Positions 1 through 10,093 are shown, numbered from the stretch's first letter. The stretch: DNA of 64,000 bases from Lepidostoma basale (GCA_022606425.2 JAHDVF020001469.1:620001-684000), one strand, 5' to 3'. The notes: generated from the letters alone by a model not told the origin. Numbers and translations are program-made.

Positions 1-118
1 GCTTTTAAGACGCAGTGAAAACAAGAATGTGTTTTAGATATTACATAGAAAGTCGTTTATCCCTACTAATTGGAACCAGAGGTGTTCCGGATACCGATTT
101 TCCGACTAAATAATGACA
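1..118. other. Unassigned sequence at window start
   Basis: No gene is visible. The first 45 bases resemble positions 2385-2440 (both contain agacgc then caagaatgtgtt then agatatta), so this is probably the edge of a dispersed repeat that I cannot classify. Confidence 0.3.
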
Positions 119-650
119 ATAATTAATACGAATGAAAACGTCAGTTTTCTAGAAGTTTTTAAAGGAAATTATTATTTTATATTATATTTTATGGGAAATT
201 ATTATTCCCATAAAATATAATAGTCGATCATGCTCCGATATCAACATTCGGAATTGACATCATCCCTAATAATTCCATAAAACTTCTTGGAGTCAACTTC
301 AATCAAAAGAAATGTTCCCACTGATGCGTTAAAAACACTTGTTAATTCCTTCGTCGTGACCTTCACAAACCGACAGACTTTAAATCTCACCTAAAAACCC
401 ACCTTCTCAAAATATCCCATAAAATGTTAGCAACGGTTATCTGATTGCTGGTGTCACATGCAGCTCTCATGACTAAAAACATTGTCAAAGCGCCCTTAAG
501 GTGAGCTATTTACGAAAACGGCGCTATACAAATTAGCCTTATTATTATTATAATAAAACTTCTAGAAATCTGACGTTTTCATTCGTATTAATTATTTAAT
601 ATGGAATTTTACATCATTGTTCAAGAAACAATTAATAAAATAAACTAACG
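119..650. repeat. Foldback family P, split by a LINE insertion
   Basis: Two inverted arms share the family P blocks (aatacgaatgaaaacgtc, tttctagaag, ttttatggga). The right arm is at about 546-650 and ends in the quasi-palindrome attgttcaagaaacaat. A CR1-like LINE tail lies between the arms, inside the string ataaaatataat. In this copy the central motif has decayed and no hammerhead-like box remains. Family P is the commonest foldback in the window; a well-preserved copy is at 34070-34325. Confidence 0.7.
231..552 (+). mobile_element. CR1/L2-like LINE, 3' end only, inserted in a family P foldback
   Basis: Positions 345-425 translate to a decayed form of the CR1/L2 ORF2 terminus (phenylalanine, lysine, then H-L-K-T-H-L-L spacing), as in the better copies at 991-1377 and 15296-15625. 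The 3' UTR has the family signature gcgccctta then acggcgct, a potential stem, and ends in TTA repeats at about 535-550. The flanks on both sides belong to one foldback repeat. Confidence 0.65.
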
Positions 651-726
651 AGATGACACATTGAAACTTGAACACAGCGGGAGACTAACTGTCCATAGGG
701 CGCAGGGGAGAACGAGAGGAGAAGTG

Positions 727-815
727 AGGAGTAGGATGATTCAACCCACTTCTTCATCTCGGAAGTCCTCAAAACTTGATTGGTACTTACTGTGTCTGGC
801 CTTGCTTCGACGCCA
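727..815 (-). mobile_element. RTE-like LINE family B fragment
   Basis: The reverse strand reads like the better family B copy at 16760-16815, with the same blocks catctcggaagtcctc and cgacgccatat. It covers only a small part of the region after the reverse transcriptase and has no intact frame. Confidence 0.55.
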
Positions 816-826
816 TATGTAATAAA

Positions 827-1505
827 TAATAATAAATTGGATAATTTATAGAGTGCCATTTTTATGAATTACTCATCTCAAGGGCGCTGTAGAAGATGCT
901 CCGTTTTATCAACGAGATAATAATAATAATAATAATGATAACAAAAATAATTAACATATTTAGTATGAGGGCTGCACCTGACGAAGTCGATCAGCCCTTC
1001 CCGTCAGGAAATGATAATTTGAAAAGGTGCGTTTTGAGTCTCGATCTAAACTCTGGTTGATTCTCAATGCACTTAAGGTCTGCTGGAAGACTGTTCCAGG
1101 CTGAAGGGCCGGCCACCGCGAAGGCTCGGTCGCCAAAGTTTGTGCTTGGACAGCGTTTTGGCACAGTCAATCTACCGATCGCAGAAGACTTAGCTGATCG
1201 CAGTGTAGACTGTCTGGCATTCAGGTTTTCGTTGATGCAGAGTTCAGATATATAAGCTGGTGCCATTCCATGCAACGCCTTATAGACCGTCCAGCAGAGC
1301 TTGTATTGTATCCTTTCTGGACATTTCAGCCAGTGGAGCTCAATAAGATGCTGTGTTATGTGACAACTCTTTGGCACACCCCTTATCAGTCTTGCTGCTG
1401 CATTGAATGTAGACTAGAGTTTATTTGTTTGCTGTTTGGGGATGTTGGCGTAGACACCATTGCAGTAATCTAGTCGGGACACGATAAGGGAATTGATTAA
1501 TGTTT
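827..1505 (-). mobile_element. CR1/L2-like LINE, 5'-truncated copy
   Basis: On the reverse strand this runs from the end of ORF2 (1505 down to 991) into a 3' UTR ending near 827-925. The UTR contains the family signature agggcgct plus gagtgccat, and runs of AAT/TTA repeats. Similar UTR ends without coding sequence lie at 41585-41720 and 43245-43325. No target-site duplication was identified. Confidence 0.75.
991..1505 (-). pseudogene. CR1/L2-like ORF2 C-terminal fragment
   Basis: This is the C-terminal end of a non-LTR retrotransposon ORF2, downstream of the reverse-transcriptase core. It shows SRLDYCNGVY, ELHWL, ERIQYKLC, ALHGMAPAYISELC, NFGDRAFAVAGPSAWNSLP and RLKTHLF, the standard order in CR1/L2-type elements. 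An in-frame TAG after NKL interrupts it upstream; from about 1377 to 991 the frame is open. The endonuclease and catalytic reverse-transcriptase motifs are absent, so the copy is 5'-truncated and dead. The fragment at 15195-15625 is its closest relative here. Confidence 0.8.
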
Positions 1506-1559
1506 TTAAAATGTCCAATATGTTATTATTTCTGACATTTCGTGCTCAGATCGAGAAGG

Positions 1560-2302
1560 TATGTGACGTTTCGTTAAAGATGCTGGGTTTTGTTCTTCGA
1601 ACTGTTAGGGTTTTCAGAGATACCCGGGTCCTTAGAACACTGTATAACAACTTAGTCAGAAGCAGACTCTAGGGAGGTGCCGTGATATGGAGTCCTCATG
1701 AGGCTCAGTATTCTCTCATGTTGGAGAGGGTTCAAAAGAAATTCTTGAGAGCCCTCTACATGAGAAAGTACGGGGTATATCCTTGGCTCTATCCAACGGC
1801 ATTTCTCTTGGGTATGCTGGGGTATAACTCCCTTAAACTAAGGAGGGAAGGATTACTAACAACACATTTTTTCAAACTGATTCGGGGCTCTATTGAGAAC
1901 CCCTATGTTCTGGAGCAAATAGGTCTTTTTGTTCCTGATAACTACCTGCGACAGCGCCGACATCAATTGTTCTTTACTCCGTCACGCAGAACCAACCTGC
2001 CTTTGGTGATGCCAGTAGGAAGAGAAATTCGGACGCTGAATCTAATCATCTCGGATTTGGACATTTTCAGTGTCAGTGAGGCAGTATTCATAAAAAAAAT
2101 ATTGCAAACTCTGGAACGAGTACTTCCTCACTGACGTCGACATATCCGAATTCCTTCTGATATGTATGATTTTTTTGGTCACATGTTGTTTTGTTTTTTT
2201 ATCTTTATAATACCGTTTTGTGTCCAAATGAGTCGCCTAAATTGTTTATCGTTTGTAATGTCTCATTTGTAAGTGTATAAATAAATAAATAAATAAATTA
2301 TT
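1560..2302 (+). mobile_element. LINE family with TAAA tail (I/Jockey-like), 5'-truncated copy
   Basis: This is the longest of seven fragments of this family (others near 8055, 40748, 42860, 48003, 48680 and 62040). It covers the ORF2 C-terminus, a 3' UTR with the string cgttttgtgtccaaatgag, and a tail of four or more TAAA repeats at 2279-2298. All copies in the window are 5'-truncated and on the + strand. Confidence 0.75.
1632..2134 (+). pseudogene. ORF2 C-terminal fragment of the TAAA-tailed LINE
   Basis: The frame starts in VRSRL, is broken by TAG where related elements usually have a glutamate, then continues open to 2134. Recognisable pieces are AVIWSPHE, LERVQKKFLRAL and RTNLPLV, typical of the segment after the reverse-transcriptase thumb in I/Jockey/Daphne-type LINEs. 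Endonuclease and catalytic YxDD motifs are absent. The last 25 residues (SDLDIFSVSEAVF onward) recur at 42866-42930, so this region can be aligned between copies. The clade assignment is an inference from the general layout. Confidence 0.75.
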
Positions 2303-2559
2303 GGTATGACGCATGCTTTATAGATTCTCATATACTTACATGTGTTCGTCAAATTTTCATCGATTTCCAAGAGAACTCGAGGCGAGAGGGCTTTCAAGAC
2401 GCGGCTAAAGCAAGAATGTGTTAATAGATATTATCTCGTGAACCGCCGCCGTACGTCATTTCTACGCACACATAAACACGTGCCGATATACCGCAGAGAT
2501 AAACAGCCGCACATACCCATCGCCTGTATGCCGGCTTAGTGCCTTTTCATCAATCCTAG

Positions 2560-2760
2560 TTTATTGCGTCAGATTCCCTTTTGTCTCCCCGCGGCGAGAG
2601 TCGGTCATTTGGCCCGCGAGCCCCCCACGTGTGCGCCCCCCACGCCCGCCCCGCCCCCTTGGAGGAGGAATAACCCGCCAAACTGCCCCAAATCTACAGA
2701 TGAATCCGAGATCTTGAAGCACTCTTGGAGATAGCAGGGGTCTTGCACATTTTAACCCCA
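2560..2760. other. GC-rich island without a gene
   Basis: This block has runs such as gagccccccacgtg and cgcccgccccgccccc inside otherwise AT-rich DNA and keeps several CpGs. A reading frame on the reverse strand is glycine/arginine-rich low-complexity and does not look like a real protein. Function unknown. Confidence 0.4.
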
Positions 2761-2767
2761 CAAATAC

Positions 2768-2960
2768 AAAAACATTATTATTGATTGTTTCTTGAACAAT
2801 GATATAAAACTCTTATTAATTAATTGATACAAATAAAAACATATGTTCTATAGAATTCGTTATCATTTGATAATGTCTTAGCAAGGCGAAGTATGTTTTT
2901 CATATAAATAATAATAAAAATTCTAAAAATCAGATTTTTTTTTCTTATTAATCGTATAAA
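2768..2960. repeat. Foldback family P, decayed copy
   Basis: It starts with attgtttcttgaacaatgat and continues with diverged family P blocks (gaattcgttatcatttgataatg, then aaggcgaagtatgt). The inner hammerhead-like core is lost. Confidence 0.55.
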
Positions 2961-3039
2961 TTATAAAACTATATTTATCTAAAAGAACATTATATGTTAT
3001 ATTATTTTTATTTTTTTATTTTATATTATATTATTTGTT

Positions 3040-3215
3040 ATCGATTTATTTTGTGGACGTTGGATCATCGATATTGGTGGCGATGAGGTTCGCAACCTAT
3101 CACACCGCGTCTCCCGCGGGGGCGAAAAGAGAAGGATGGAGTGCCATTATTTCTCCCTACAGTTCATTCGTTCTGCCTACTCCTTCGGGGAGACGCCGTA
3201 ATGGTTAGTTAGTTA
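3040..3215 (+). mobile_element. Element S (SINE-like), GTTA tail
   Basis: This shares gtggcgatgaggttcgcaac, cgcgtctcccgcgg and agagaaggatggagtgcc with copies at 25975-26575, 38075-38615 and 38960-39160. Its last 60 bases (ttctgcctactccttcgggg, then tggttagttagtt) match the 3' end of LINE family A. No long reading frame is conserved, so it is probably non-autonomous and may use the family A machinery. Confidence 0.7.
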
Positions 3216-3239
3216 ATTTTACAATATTTATCTAAGATG

Positions 3240-3365
3240 GACTGATGACATCACGAGAATGGCAGGAGGTCAATGGCACAGACTGGCGAGAGATAGAGAG
3301 TTGTGGAAGTCGGGAAGGGAGGCCTATCTCCAACACTGAACGACTAAAGGCTGATGATGATGATG
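3240..3365 (+). mobile_element. RTE-like LINE, 126-bp 5'-truncated insertion with 14-bp target duplication
   Basis: The segment is flanked by the perfect direct repeat atttatctaagatg at 3226-3239 and 3366-3379. It translates to the very end of an RTE ORF2 (RWTDDITRMAGG, then RDRELW and GREAYLQH) and ends in ATG/GAT repeats. The clean duplication makes this a well-defined, fairly young insertion. Confidence 0.85.
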
Positions 3366-3518
3366 ATTTATCTAAGATGTGCCATTACTTTATCAAATTA
3401 AGGTTATTTGATTGTTTTGTGTCATACAAAGAGAGGCGTAACGAACGTTTAAAAAAAATATTAGAAGACCGTTATAAATAATGTAAATAAAAATAATTTT
3501 ATTCCACTAATTTTTCAG

Positions 3519-3640
3519 TGTCACCGGTTTCGGCAGTTCGCTCTCAGCTTATTGTAAAATTGCAGCGTTTTTAGCACCGGTAGATAGCAGCGAGCTGCTT
3601 TAAAAGACAGGTCGAAACTGAAAATACAGATGGAATTAAA
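3519..3640. repeat. Foldback with decayed hammerhead-like arms (ACCGGT type)
   Basis: The reverse strand reads CTGAGAG, GCGAACTGC, CGAAACCGGTGAC at 3548-3519. The + strand at 3585-3634 has gatagcagcgagctgc then aggtcgaaac. Both resemble the intact-looking 45476-45507 motif but have base changes in the catalytic box, so neither is expected to be active. Confidence 0.5.
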
Positions 3641-3779
3641 TCAAAAATATACCATATAATAGAGATTTTTTATTTTGCTATCTGGAAGTTTAACGATATA
3701 AGATTTTGTACGTTTTATCATGCAACAAAGTTTATTAACGTCGTGTAAGTTTTATGATACGAAATAATTTGAAATGTTC

Positions 3780-4400
3780 CGCCTTGCTAAGTCATTAGCA
3801 GATGTGTGGGGTTAACAATGCAGGACTTTGAGACCACACGAGTGGAGGCAATTGACTCAGACTGCTGTACCAGCATTTTACAATGGCGAAATACATTAGA
3901 TGGACAATCGAAACACCTGACACAATAGATTCTCAGCCTAACGAAGCCGATGACCGAGTGCGTAAAACGATGAATCAGGGCCCGGGTTCATACACAAAGG
4001 CTACTTGAGGTTGTCCGGCAGAGTATTGTGTGCAAAGGAAGCAAAACATATAAAAGCCGTATAGCCTACCACCCTACACGTCAGTCATTCTTGCGACTTC
4101 TAACCGACACGAGTCTACGTTATCAAGTCAACGTCACGAGGGATCTCGGACTCGCTCCTGCCGACCTACGAAGCCACTCGACTACGTCACGTAGCTTCTG
4201 GCGAGTCTTCGCTTCAGCTGACCGACACTACCACCCAGCGTAACATCGTCCTCAGCTGCTCGCCGTCCGAACTCCGCCCCGCTGCTATCGACACCATGTG
4301 AAGATACTCCGCCGTCTATCCACGTTCCATTACGAGTACATAATACAACATTTTGAATGTATACAAATTCTTGTAGACAAATACTGGATTTTACCCATTG
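3780..4400. other. No gene recognised
   Basis: The stretch has moderate GC and short open frames on both strands that overlap one another and resemble no protein I know. No tRNA, repeat tail or terminal repeat was identified. Confidence 0.35.
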
Positions 4401-4419
4401 CGGATATATTATTTTTTTA

Positions 4420-4610
4420 TAAGGATTCATTGTATCTCAATAGAAACGAAGATGTACATTGTTTTTCTGGGAACAGAATGTGGTGGCCGAGGCGCTTACA
4501 GGACTTATGACCTGTCATTGGTTGGGTTGAGCGATCGCTTTATGTTTAACAACATTCCCCATTCCGCCCTTCTGAGACCACCACATCTGACAAATTTTTG
4601 GAACTTGTAT
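4420..4610 (+). repeat. Repeat R, copy 1
   Basis: This is an unclassified dispersed repeat of about 190 bp. Shared blocks are tatctcaatagaaacgaaga, gtggtggccgaggcg, ttacaggacttatgacctgt, cattggttgggtt and cattccgcccttct. The internal strings gtggtgg and ccaccac are in inverse orientation about 115 bases apart. Five copies exist in this window. Confidence 0.65.
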
Positions 4611-4869
4611 ATATGCTAGCATCTGGAACTAGCATCATCTATTAAGATTACATAATACTATTAATGTATAATTACTTGTGAACGAGAATAATCGTTGAAA
4701 ACTCCTACGCCTTTCAACCATCACCACACCCCCAAAGTGGTGACCTCTCCTGACCCCCAAAGATGTAAAAAAATCTATTATTTTAATCAAAATATTATTG
4801 TTATTTGGGTGTTTCCAATTGATAAAAACCCTTGCAGGGCTTCCTTGATGACGTCATTACACCTTAAAC

Positions 4870-5220
4870 TGAGACGAATATCGAAAACAATTCGTTCCCT
4901 TCGAGGACCGACGTTTTCCCGCCTCCGTTTTTCCGCCGGCCGACGCGCGCCGACTGTCTTTTGCTTCCGTTATTTATGGTTGATAAATTCGCCGGCCCGC
5001 CGCGGCTGTGCGCCATTTTTAACGGCATTAATATTTGACAGCTGGCCTCTGGACCTTATTATATTTATTGCCGGCCCGTCGGGGGACGAGGAGTTTATAT
5101 CGAAGCGATTTTTTCATTTGAGGCAATCGGACCTTTTGCGGATTACGCGCCTTTATCATCCGCCGCCATTTTTTTTTCAACGTGGATTCACGTACATTTT
5201 CAATGTTCTTTTGCAACATT
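4870..5220. other. GC-rich island without a recognised gene
   Basis: The block is CpG-rich (gccggccgacgcgcgccgac, cggcccgccgcggctgtgcg). A 176-codon frame crosses it on the + strand, but it has biased composition, no domain I recognise and no promoter or splice context. I treat it as non-coding. The preserved CpGs and lack of repeat similarity make it a candidate for unique, possibly conserved DNA. Confidence 0.35.
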
Positions 5221-5317
5221 GGTAAATGGCTCTCGATTAACTCTTCATTTTGTGGTGCAGCAAATCTGCTTCAAACCAAAAAATCTACTAATATAGCCTC
5301 TTGGTGATTTACATTAC

Positions 5318-5640
5318 ACAGTCTTCTTCTTCCTTATTGTAGACCTATGTGGTCTGTTCTCCAGAGTGTTGCTCCTCCTGTGAGGTAGATTCCCAGCTGT
5401 CCTTTTATCTTTTAGTAGGTCTTCCACGAGGACGAATCTCATGAGGTTGATTATGTAATGCAATAAAGGGGAGTCTGGTGGTGTCCATTCTTTGAACATG
5501 GCCGTACCAGTCCCTTTTTCGCTGTCTGCTCCATCTTATAATATCCTCAACCTCACATATCTCACTTATTCTGGTGTTCCTCACGCGATCCCTCACTTTC
5601 TTGCCTGCTATCGTCCTCAGTATCTTCATTTCGGAAGTCC
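5318..5640 (-). mobile_element. RTE-like LINE family B, truncated copy
   Basis: The reverse strand encodes MKILRTIAGKK, DRVRNTRISEICEVEDII, WSRQRKRDWYGHVQRM and RPRGRPTKR, the post-reverse-transcriptase tail of RTE-like elements. The frame is open for 74 codons (5629-5405) and then lost. The 3' end is rich in AAG on the coding strand (cttcttcttcc at 5323-5333). The copies at 16450-16930 and 33165-33770 are longer. Confidence 0.75.
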
Positions 5641-5794
5641 GAACTTCCGAAATTACACGGTCACATAATAAAATTAGTTCAAACCAATATAGACTGTAAC
5701 GCCCCTAACGATTAAGATAGTTATTTGCCTGTTTAAGAATTAATTTATGTACATTTAAGTGTATTATAACTCGACGTGTATTAAGTGTATTATA

Positions 5795-5935
5795 GAACGC
5801 CTGGCTCCTGATCCAGGGGACGTGGGTTCAAGCCTGGACACGACCAGATTCCTTCTTCATAATAATGAGCTATTTTCTGCTCACATTGAAGATTGTAATA
5901 ATAAATTCTAATATCATTGATTTAAATCCTTGGTA
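5795..5935 (+). mobile_element. SINE2, tRNA-like, copy 1
   Basis: It matches 17655-17820 over its whole length: tagaacgc, tggctcctgatccagggga, gggttcaagcctgga, gattccttcttcataataat. The string gggttcaagcc fits a polymerase III B box, and the region before it looks like the anticodon arm of a tRNA-derived head. Confidence 0.65.
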
Positions 5936-5954
5936 TTAGTTTTTTTTAATAATA

Positions 5955-6070
5955 AAAAAAAAAAACTTACCCAAAATATTGAACAAACCGTGAAAATTTC
6001 ATCGCAATCGGTTCAGTATTTGTCGAGTCTATCGGTCTTTTAGCCACAAACATTTTTATTTATAGAGATA
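5955..6070 (+). repeat. Fragment of an unclassified dispersed repeat
   Basis: The string gaaaatttcatcgcaatcgg followed by ttcagtatttgtcgag and a run ending in tttttatttatagaga resembles a motif I associate with many arthropod interspersed repeats. I cannot name the parent element, and no terminal repeats are visible. Confidence 0.3.
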
Positions 6071-6199
6071 ATTAAAGTGGACTTCCAAAAACAGACATAC
6101 TCGTATGCATATTCTTCACTATGTAAACTGCTTTCAACATAAGATTTGCTTTGATTTGTCAAGACAAGTTTACATTTATTTATATTAAAATTGTTCATA

Positions 6200-6430
6200 A
6201 CTTAAGGATTAATTGTATCTCAATAGAAACGAAGACGCAAATTGGAAACAAAATGTGGTGGTCGAGGCATTTACAGGACTTATGACCTATCATTGGTTGG
6301 GTTAAGCGCACGCTTTATGTAATACAACATTCCCCATTACGCCCTTCTTACGACCACCAAGTCTGACATGCTACAATTTTGGGGAACACTTCACATTTTT
6401 TAGTTCAATCTACACTAGCGCCATCTATTA
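6200..6430 (+). repeat. Repeat R, copy 2
   Basis: It has the same block order as 4420-4610 (tatctcaatagaaacgaaga, ttacaggacttatgacct, cattggttgggtt, cattccccatt, gaccaccaa). It is followed by ctacactagcgccatctatt, a phrase also present in diverged form after copy 1, so the element may extend about 60 bases further. Confidence 0.65.
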
Positions 6431-7075
6431 AGCACTAAGCAGAAGATCTTTATTAAAGCAATGTGAAAGGCTACCGCCATTAATATACATTGCTAGATAA
6501 TGCTTGGAGATGAGAGATTTTATGCTTTTTAACTTGGACCAGTTTTTTTTACAACATTTTGAATGTATACATTCAGAATGTTGTTTATAACTTGCATATT
6601 CTGCATACGTGAAATATCTACACAGCTAGTCTGATCAGGTCGGGTTAGTTAACTATTCCGCCGCCTGTCCGCTGTGCAGGGCGCCAATCAGAGCGCTGCT
6701 CGACCCGCCAGCCCCGCAACACATAACCTCAATTTCATACAAGAATTCACACGTCTACACGGCGGCCATGTTTGTGTTCCTTTATACAGCACTTCAAAAC
6801 TCAAGCCAATTGAAAACTAATATTTGAATTTTATTGTTTATGATGCCCGTGAGTACGAGCATAAGGAAAGTATTCCAATATGTCTTCTGTGCCACCTGGT
6901 GTGGCCATATTGTCCTATTTTAGATTGATAGACTGTCTCTCCGGCCCCTGAAACGCAGTGACGTCTTTTTTCCACTTCGTCCTATCGGTTGCCAACTACT
7001 CCCAGTCCATTTGTCTGTCAACACTCTTCAATGCAGTATGCAGGTCATTATAATTTTTATTTTGGTTAAATCGCC
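6430..7075. other. No gene recognised
   Basis: This includes a GC-richer, CpG-containing stretch at about 6640-6770 and, at 6890-7070, weak reverse-strand similarity to the end of an RTE ORF2 (TDRTKWKKD). Neither is strong enough to call a gene. A short inverted repeat, acaacattttgaatgtatac, is at about 6551-6590. Confidence 0.3.
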
Positions 7076-7077
7076 AT

Positions 7078-7165
7078 ATACCTACATCATTACAGCGCGA
7101 GCCAAATCGATGTAAAGGGTATATCATATTGATTCTCGCGACGTGTGATAGGTAGTTAATCTATC
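7078..7165 (-). mobile_element. SINE1 3' fragment
   Basis: The blocks cattacagcgcgagccaaat, cgtgtgataggtag and ttaatctatc match the body of the complete SINE1 at 14690-14936. The tRNA-like head is absent here. Confidence 0.6.
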
Positions 7166-7715
7166 AACCAACCCCTTCGTCCACTTCTACACCTCCTCGT
7201 CGGTTGAAAACCTTTTTCCACCCACCCGACACTTCTCAACGTACCGAACCGGTCTCGTTGCGGAGGGAAAGGGTCAGGTTACACGGAAGTGTAGCCAACA
7301 TGTCGATAATAAAATCCATCCGGTCGTGAGAGCCTCAGTATACTTACTTTCTAGATATGCCTCGTACGTTCCCTATTCCAGTTCAATCTGTGATGCCAAG
7401 ACGTTTCCCTTCTGCCAGGACCACGTCGTCCCTCAGTTTTGCCCATTAACATAAGTTGGAGGATCGTGTACAGGTGTCTTCACGCAAGATACGAGTATGA
7501 CCCAGATAGGAATACATTTGACTATCATCGCAAACAATAGCCTATCCAAAAAAAAGCTAAAATCGTGTTTTTGTACCGACCCTTATGTATGGAAGCGAAG
7601 CATGGAACTAGCAAAAGAGCAGTTGGAACACCTCATTCACTTCTAATACTTTTCTTCATCATAATCAAAGTTGTAAATATTTAAACATTTTTTTCATGAA
7701 TGTGGTCAGTTTTGA

Positions 7716-8050
7716 CTAACTCACTAATCATCACGCCGTCTCCCCGAAGGGGTACGCAGAAATAATAGACTGACACACTTTTCTTTCCTGACTTCTTTGA
7801 CTCGTCACGTGGCCGATATTCAATATTTGATTTATTTGATTGTGTCACGTTTCCTCGGTCTTCCTCTATTTCAAATTCCATTTACATCGTTAACATATAA
7901 TTTTTTTACCATTCTTTCTTCATTCATTCTTTCCATATGTCCAGACCATCTTAATGATCCTTTCATTATTTTGTTCATAACACCATCATTCACACCGCAT
8001 TCACTTCTTATATTTTCATTCGACACTATCATACACAGAGTATCCACAAT
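7716..8050 (-). mobile_element. RTE-like LINE family A fragment (GTTA tail)
   Basis: On the reverse strand it reads from the post-reverse-transcriptase region to the family 3' end (taccccttcggggagacggcgtgatg). Frameshifts and stops break the frame. It ends at the GTTA-type tail, here tgattagtgagtt. A 90-base + strand piece of the same family (gacccttatgtatggaagcg) lies just upstream at 7535-7625. Confidence 0.7.
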
Positions 8051-8054
8051 TTTA

Positions 8055-8490
8055 AATTAAAAGTAGACATACACAGTGATTACAGAGTACCGCAGTCTCG
8101 AATCAAGAAGATAAGGTACATTGATGATCTTAGGATTTAAAATACTCCGTAACCTCATTGATAGCCCATACCTCTTAGAGTGTTATGGCCTCAATGCACC
8201 GGACAGGTATGCTCGCGCTAGAAGACACGATCTGTTGTGCATACTGCATAGCAGGACAAATGTCTTGGCGCAGCATACAATGACCCGGGGTATGGTGCTC
8301 TTGAATGAGGTGTCAGTCGATGTGGACATTCTCCAAACGACCTATGCGTCCTTTAAGAATCATATAGGTACATACCGCAATTGCTGATATATGTGTTTAA
8401 TTTTAACATGTATGTCTGTGTTATTTTTGTAAATATTAAATGTATACACTCATTGGGTTCTAATGACCTGTTGTATACAATAAATAAAAA
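8055..8490 (+). pseudogene. TAAA-tailed LINE, ORF2 C-terminal remnant and 3' UTR
   Basis: An 88-codon frame (8121-8387) aligns with 1850-2134: ILRNLIDSPYLLECYGLNAP, RYARARRHDLL, RTNVL and VDVDIL. It lacks all catalytic motifs. The UTR at 8400-8490 ends in aataaataaaaaatt. Confidence 0.65.
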
Positions 8491-8496
8491 ATTAAA

Positions 8497-8616
8497 AATT
8501 GTATCTGTCAAAACTGACCACATTCATGAAAAATATGTTTAAATATTTATAACACTAATAAAGGGCTTCTGTGTCCGAAACATGTTTGTTTTTTAATTTT
8601 TTTTTAAATGTAGTTT
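8497..8616 (+). repeat. Single arm of the GGGC-type hammerhead foldback family
   Basis: The sequence ctgtcaaaactgaccacatt then acactaataaagggcttct, tccgaaacatgttt corresponds to one arm of the complete foldback at 59242-59689. The box reads CTAATAA rather than CTGATGA, so this copy is probably inactive. A MITE (8619-8903) separates it from what looks like its continuation (attatatacaac). Confidence 0.6.
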
Positions 8617-8618
8617 TT

Positions 8619-8903
8619 AAAGGCCGTGCCACACTGTTTGAAACAAGCTCTCCACAGGGTTGACCTTGGTGGAGAGCTGTGGAGCCCGCGTTTGGTGTAG
8701 CGTCCACATACTGTTGTAAACAAGCTCTCCACATGTGGAATGCGTGTTTAAATGGTGGATCCACACGCATACTATGCGCGTCCGTCCACAAAGTTTGTTG
8801 AAGATTAAACGAATTTTTGTTTCAAACAAGTGTCTACACAGTTTTAAACCGCCAGTGAAGACCGATGTGGAGAGCTTGTTTAAAACAGTGTGGCGCGGCT
8901 TTA
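8619..8903. mobile_element. MITE with about 36-bp terminal inverted repeats
   Basis: The left end, aaggccgtgccacactgttt then gaaacaagctctccac, is inverted at the right end, gtggagagcttgtttaaaac then agtgtggcgcggcttt. The motif aacaagctctccaca occurs again internally near 8720, and a short hairpin (gctctccac/gtggagagc) sits just inside the left end. There is no coding sequence. The superfamily is unassigned because the target duplication is ambiguous. Confidence 0.75.
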
Positions 8904-9238
8904 TTATATACAACTTTAAAAAAACATTGTTCAAAATATGCATTATTTATTATTTTTGTTGTTTAAGTGGCGGTTCTTTCGCATGGCCTGTATGTGGTTG
9001 TCTCTTCGCGTTGCAACCAGGTATGAATGCAATGTATTATTGCGTTACATCGCCCTCGCCTTCGTCTTCACCTCACATCTCCCCCCATGCACCCTCTTGC
9101 ATCTCTTGGCGCGGATCAGCAATCTCTCAGCACCGTTTCGAGGGATCAAGCCATCGTCCCAGCGTCTCGGATATGAGAGGAAAAACGTAAACAAAAATAG
9201 TCAAATTATGATTGCGTCGGAGATTCAATCCAACACAT

Positions 9239-9938
9239 TTAAGGTAGTAAGTCTGGTAACTTAAGCCGATTTTCATGTCTTTTTTGGAGGGCGTTTTTTG
9301 TAGGAAAATAAAAATGAATCGTTTTGGAAATTGGAATGTTTTTATTTACTTATTAAAGATACAAAAAAATATTTCATTTGAAAAAATTTAATAGTTTATT
9401 ATTATTATTATTATTAATCGATGTTGGCACCTCGAAAAAAAAGCACGTGGGTGGCCCCGGTGATTTTGGCTCTTGATGTTATCTGAAATCAAAAATTCTT
9501 GAAAATTCTTAATCTAAAGACATGTCATTCTGGTCGGAACTACTGAGACATTTTTTCACCCCTAACTTTTTATTTTACAACCCCTTCTTTGCTGGCTATT
9601 TTTTCTAAGTCCGCCATTTGGTTATTTATCCATGAAATTTAAGTTCTGTAGTTGCGACCAGAATGACATTTCTTTAGATTAAGAATTTTCAAGAATTTTT
9701 GATTTCAGATAACATCAAGAGCCAAAATCACCCGGGTCACCCACGCGCTTTTTTTTCGAGGTGCCAACTTTGATTAATTATAATAATATACTATTTAATT
9801 TTTTCAAAAAAAAAATTGTAACTTCTATATGTAAATAAAAACATCCTAAATATCCAAAACGATTCATTTTTATTTTCCTACAAAAAACGCCCTCCAAAAA
9901 AGACATGAAAATCGGCTTAAGTTACCAGACTACCTTAA
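9239..9938. mobile_element. TTAA-bounded foldback transposon
   Basis: Two arms of roughly 300 bases are nearly perfect inverse copies (gtaacttaagccgattttca, tgtaggaaaataaaaatgaa, ggctcttgatgttatctgaa and their complements). The spacer is about 110 bases. The ends read TTAAGGTAGTAAGTCTGG and CCAGACTACCTTAA. The TTAA boundaries suggest a piggyBac-type MITE, but no transposase is present and the assignment is an inference. Confidence 0.8.
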
Positions 9939-9959
9939 GAAATGTTGGGATCCAGTTCT

Positions 9960-10060
9960 CAACAACTTCAGTGTGAAAAAATAAATTGGGAATTGAACCT
10001 GGGACCTTCGGTATAGAAGTTATAGCTGTTGCCACTCTACCACGAAGGTCGCCATGGTTA
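9960..10060 (-). mobile_element. SINE1, tRNA-like head only
   Basis: The reverse strand reads gaccttcgtggtagagtggc, then accgaaggtcccaggttcaa and ttcccaatt. It has recognisable A-box-like (tggtagagtgg) and B-box-like (ggttcaattcc) elements. The body is missing. Just outside its 5' end is ggttaggttaggtta. Confidence 0.65.
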
Positions 10061-10093
10061 GGTTAGGTTATTTTTTTAATATTAGTTGTGTAC

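Noticed and set aside
4695..5225. A 176-codon + strand frame
   Set aside because: It crosses a GC-rich island, has biased composition, no domain and no supporting context.
8735..9264. Overlapping + strand frames of 151 and 108 codons
   Set aside because: They start in a MITE terminal region and run into unrelated DNA; no domain, and they cross element boundaries.
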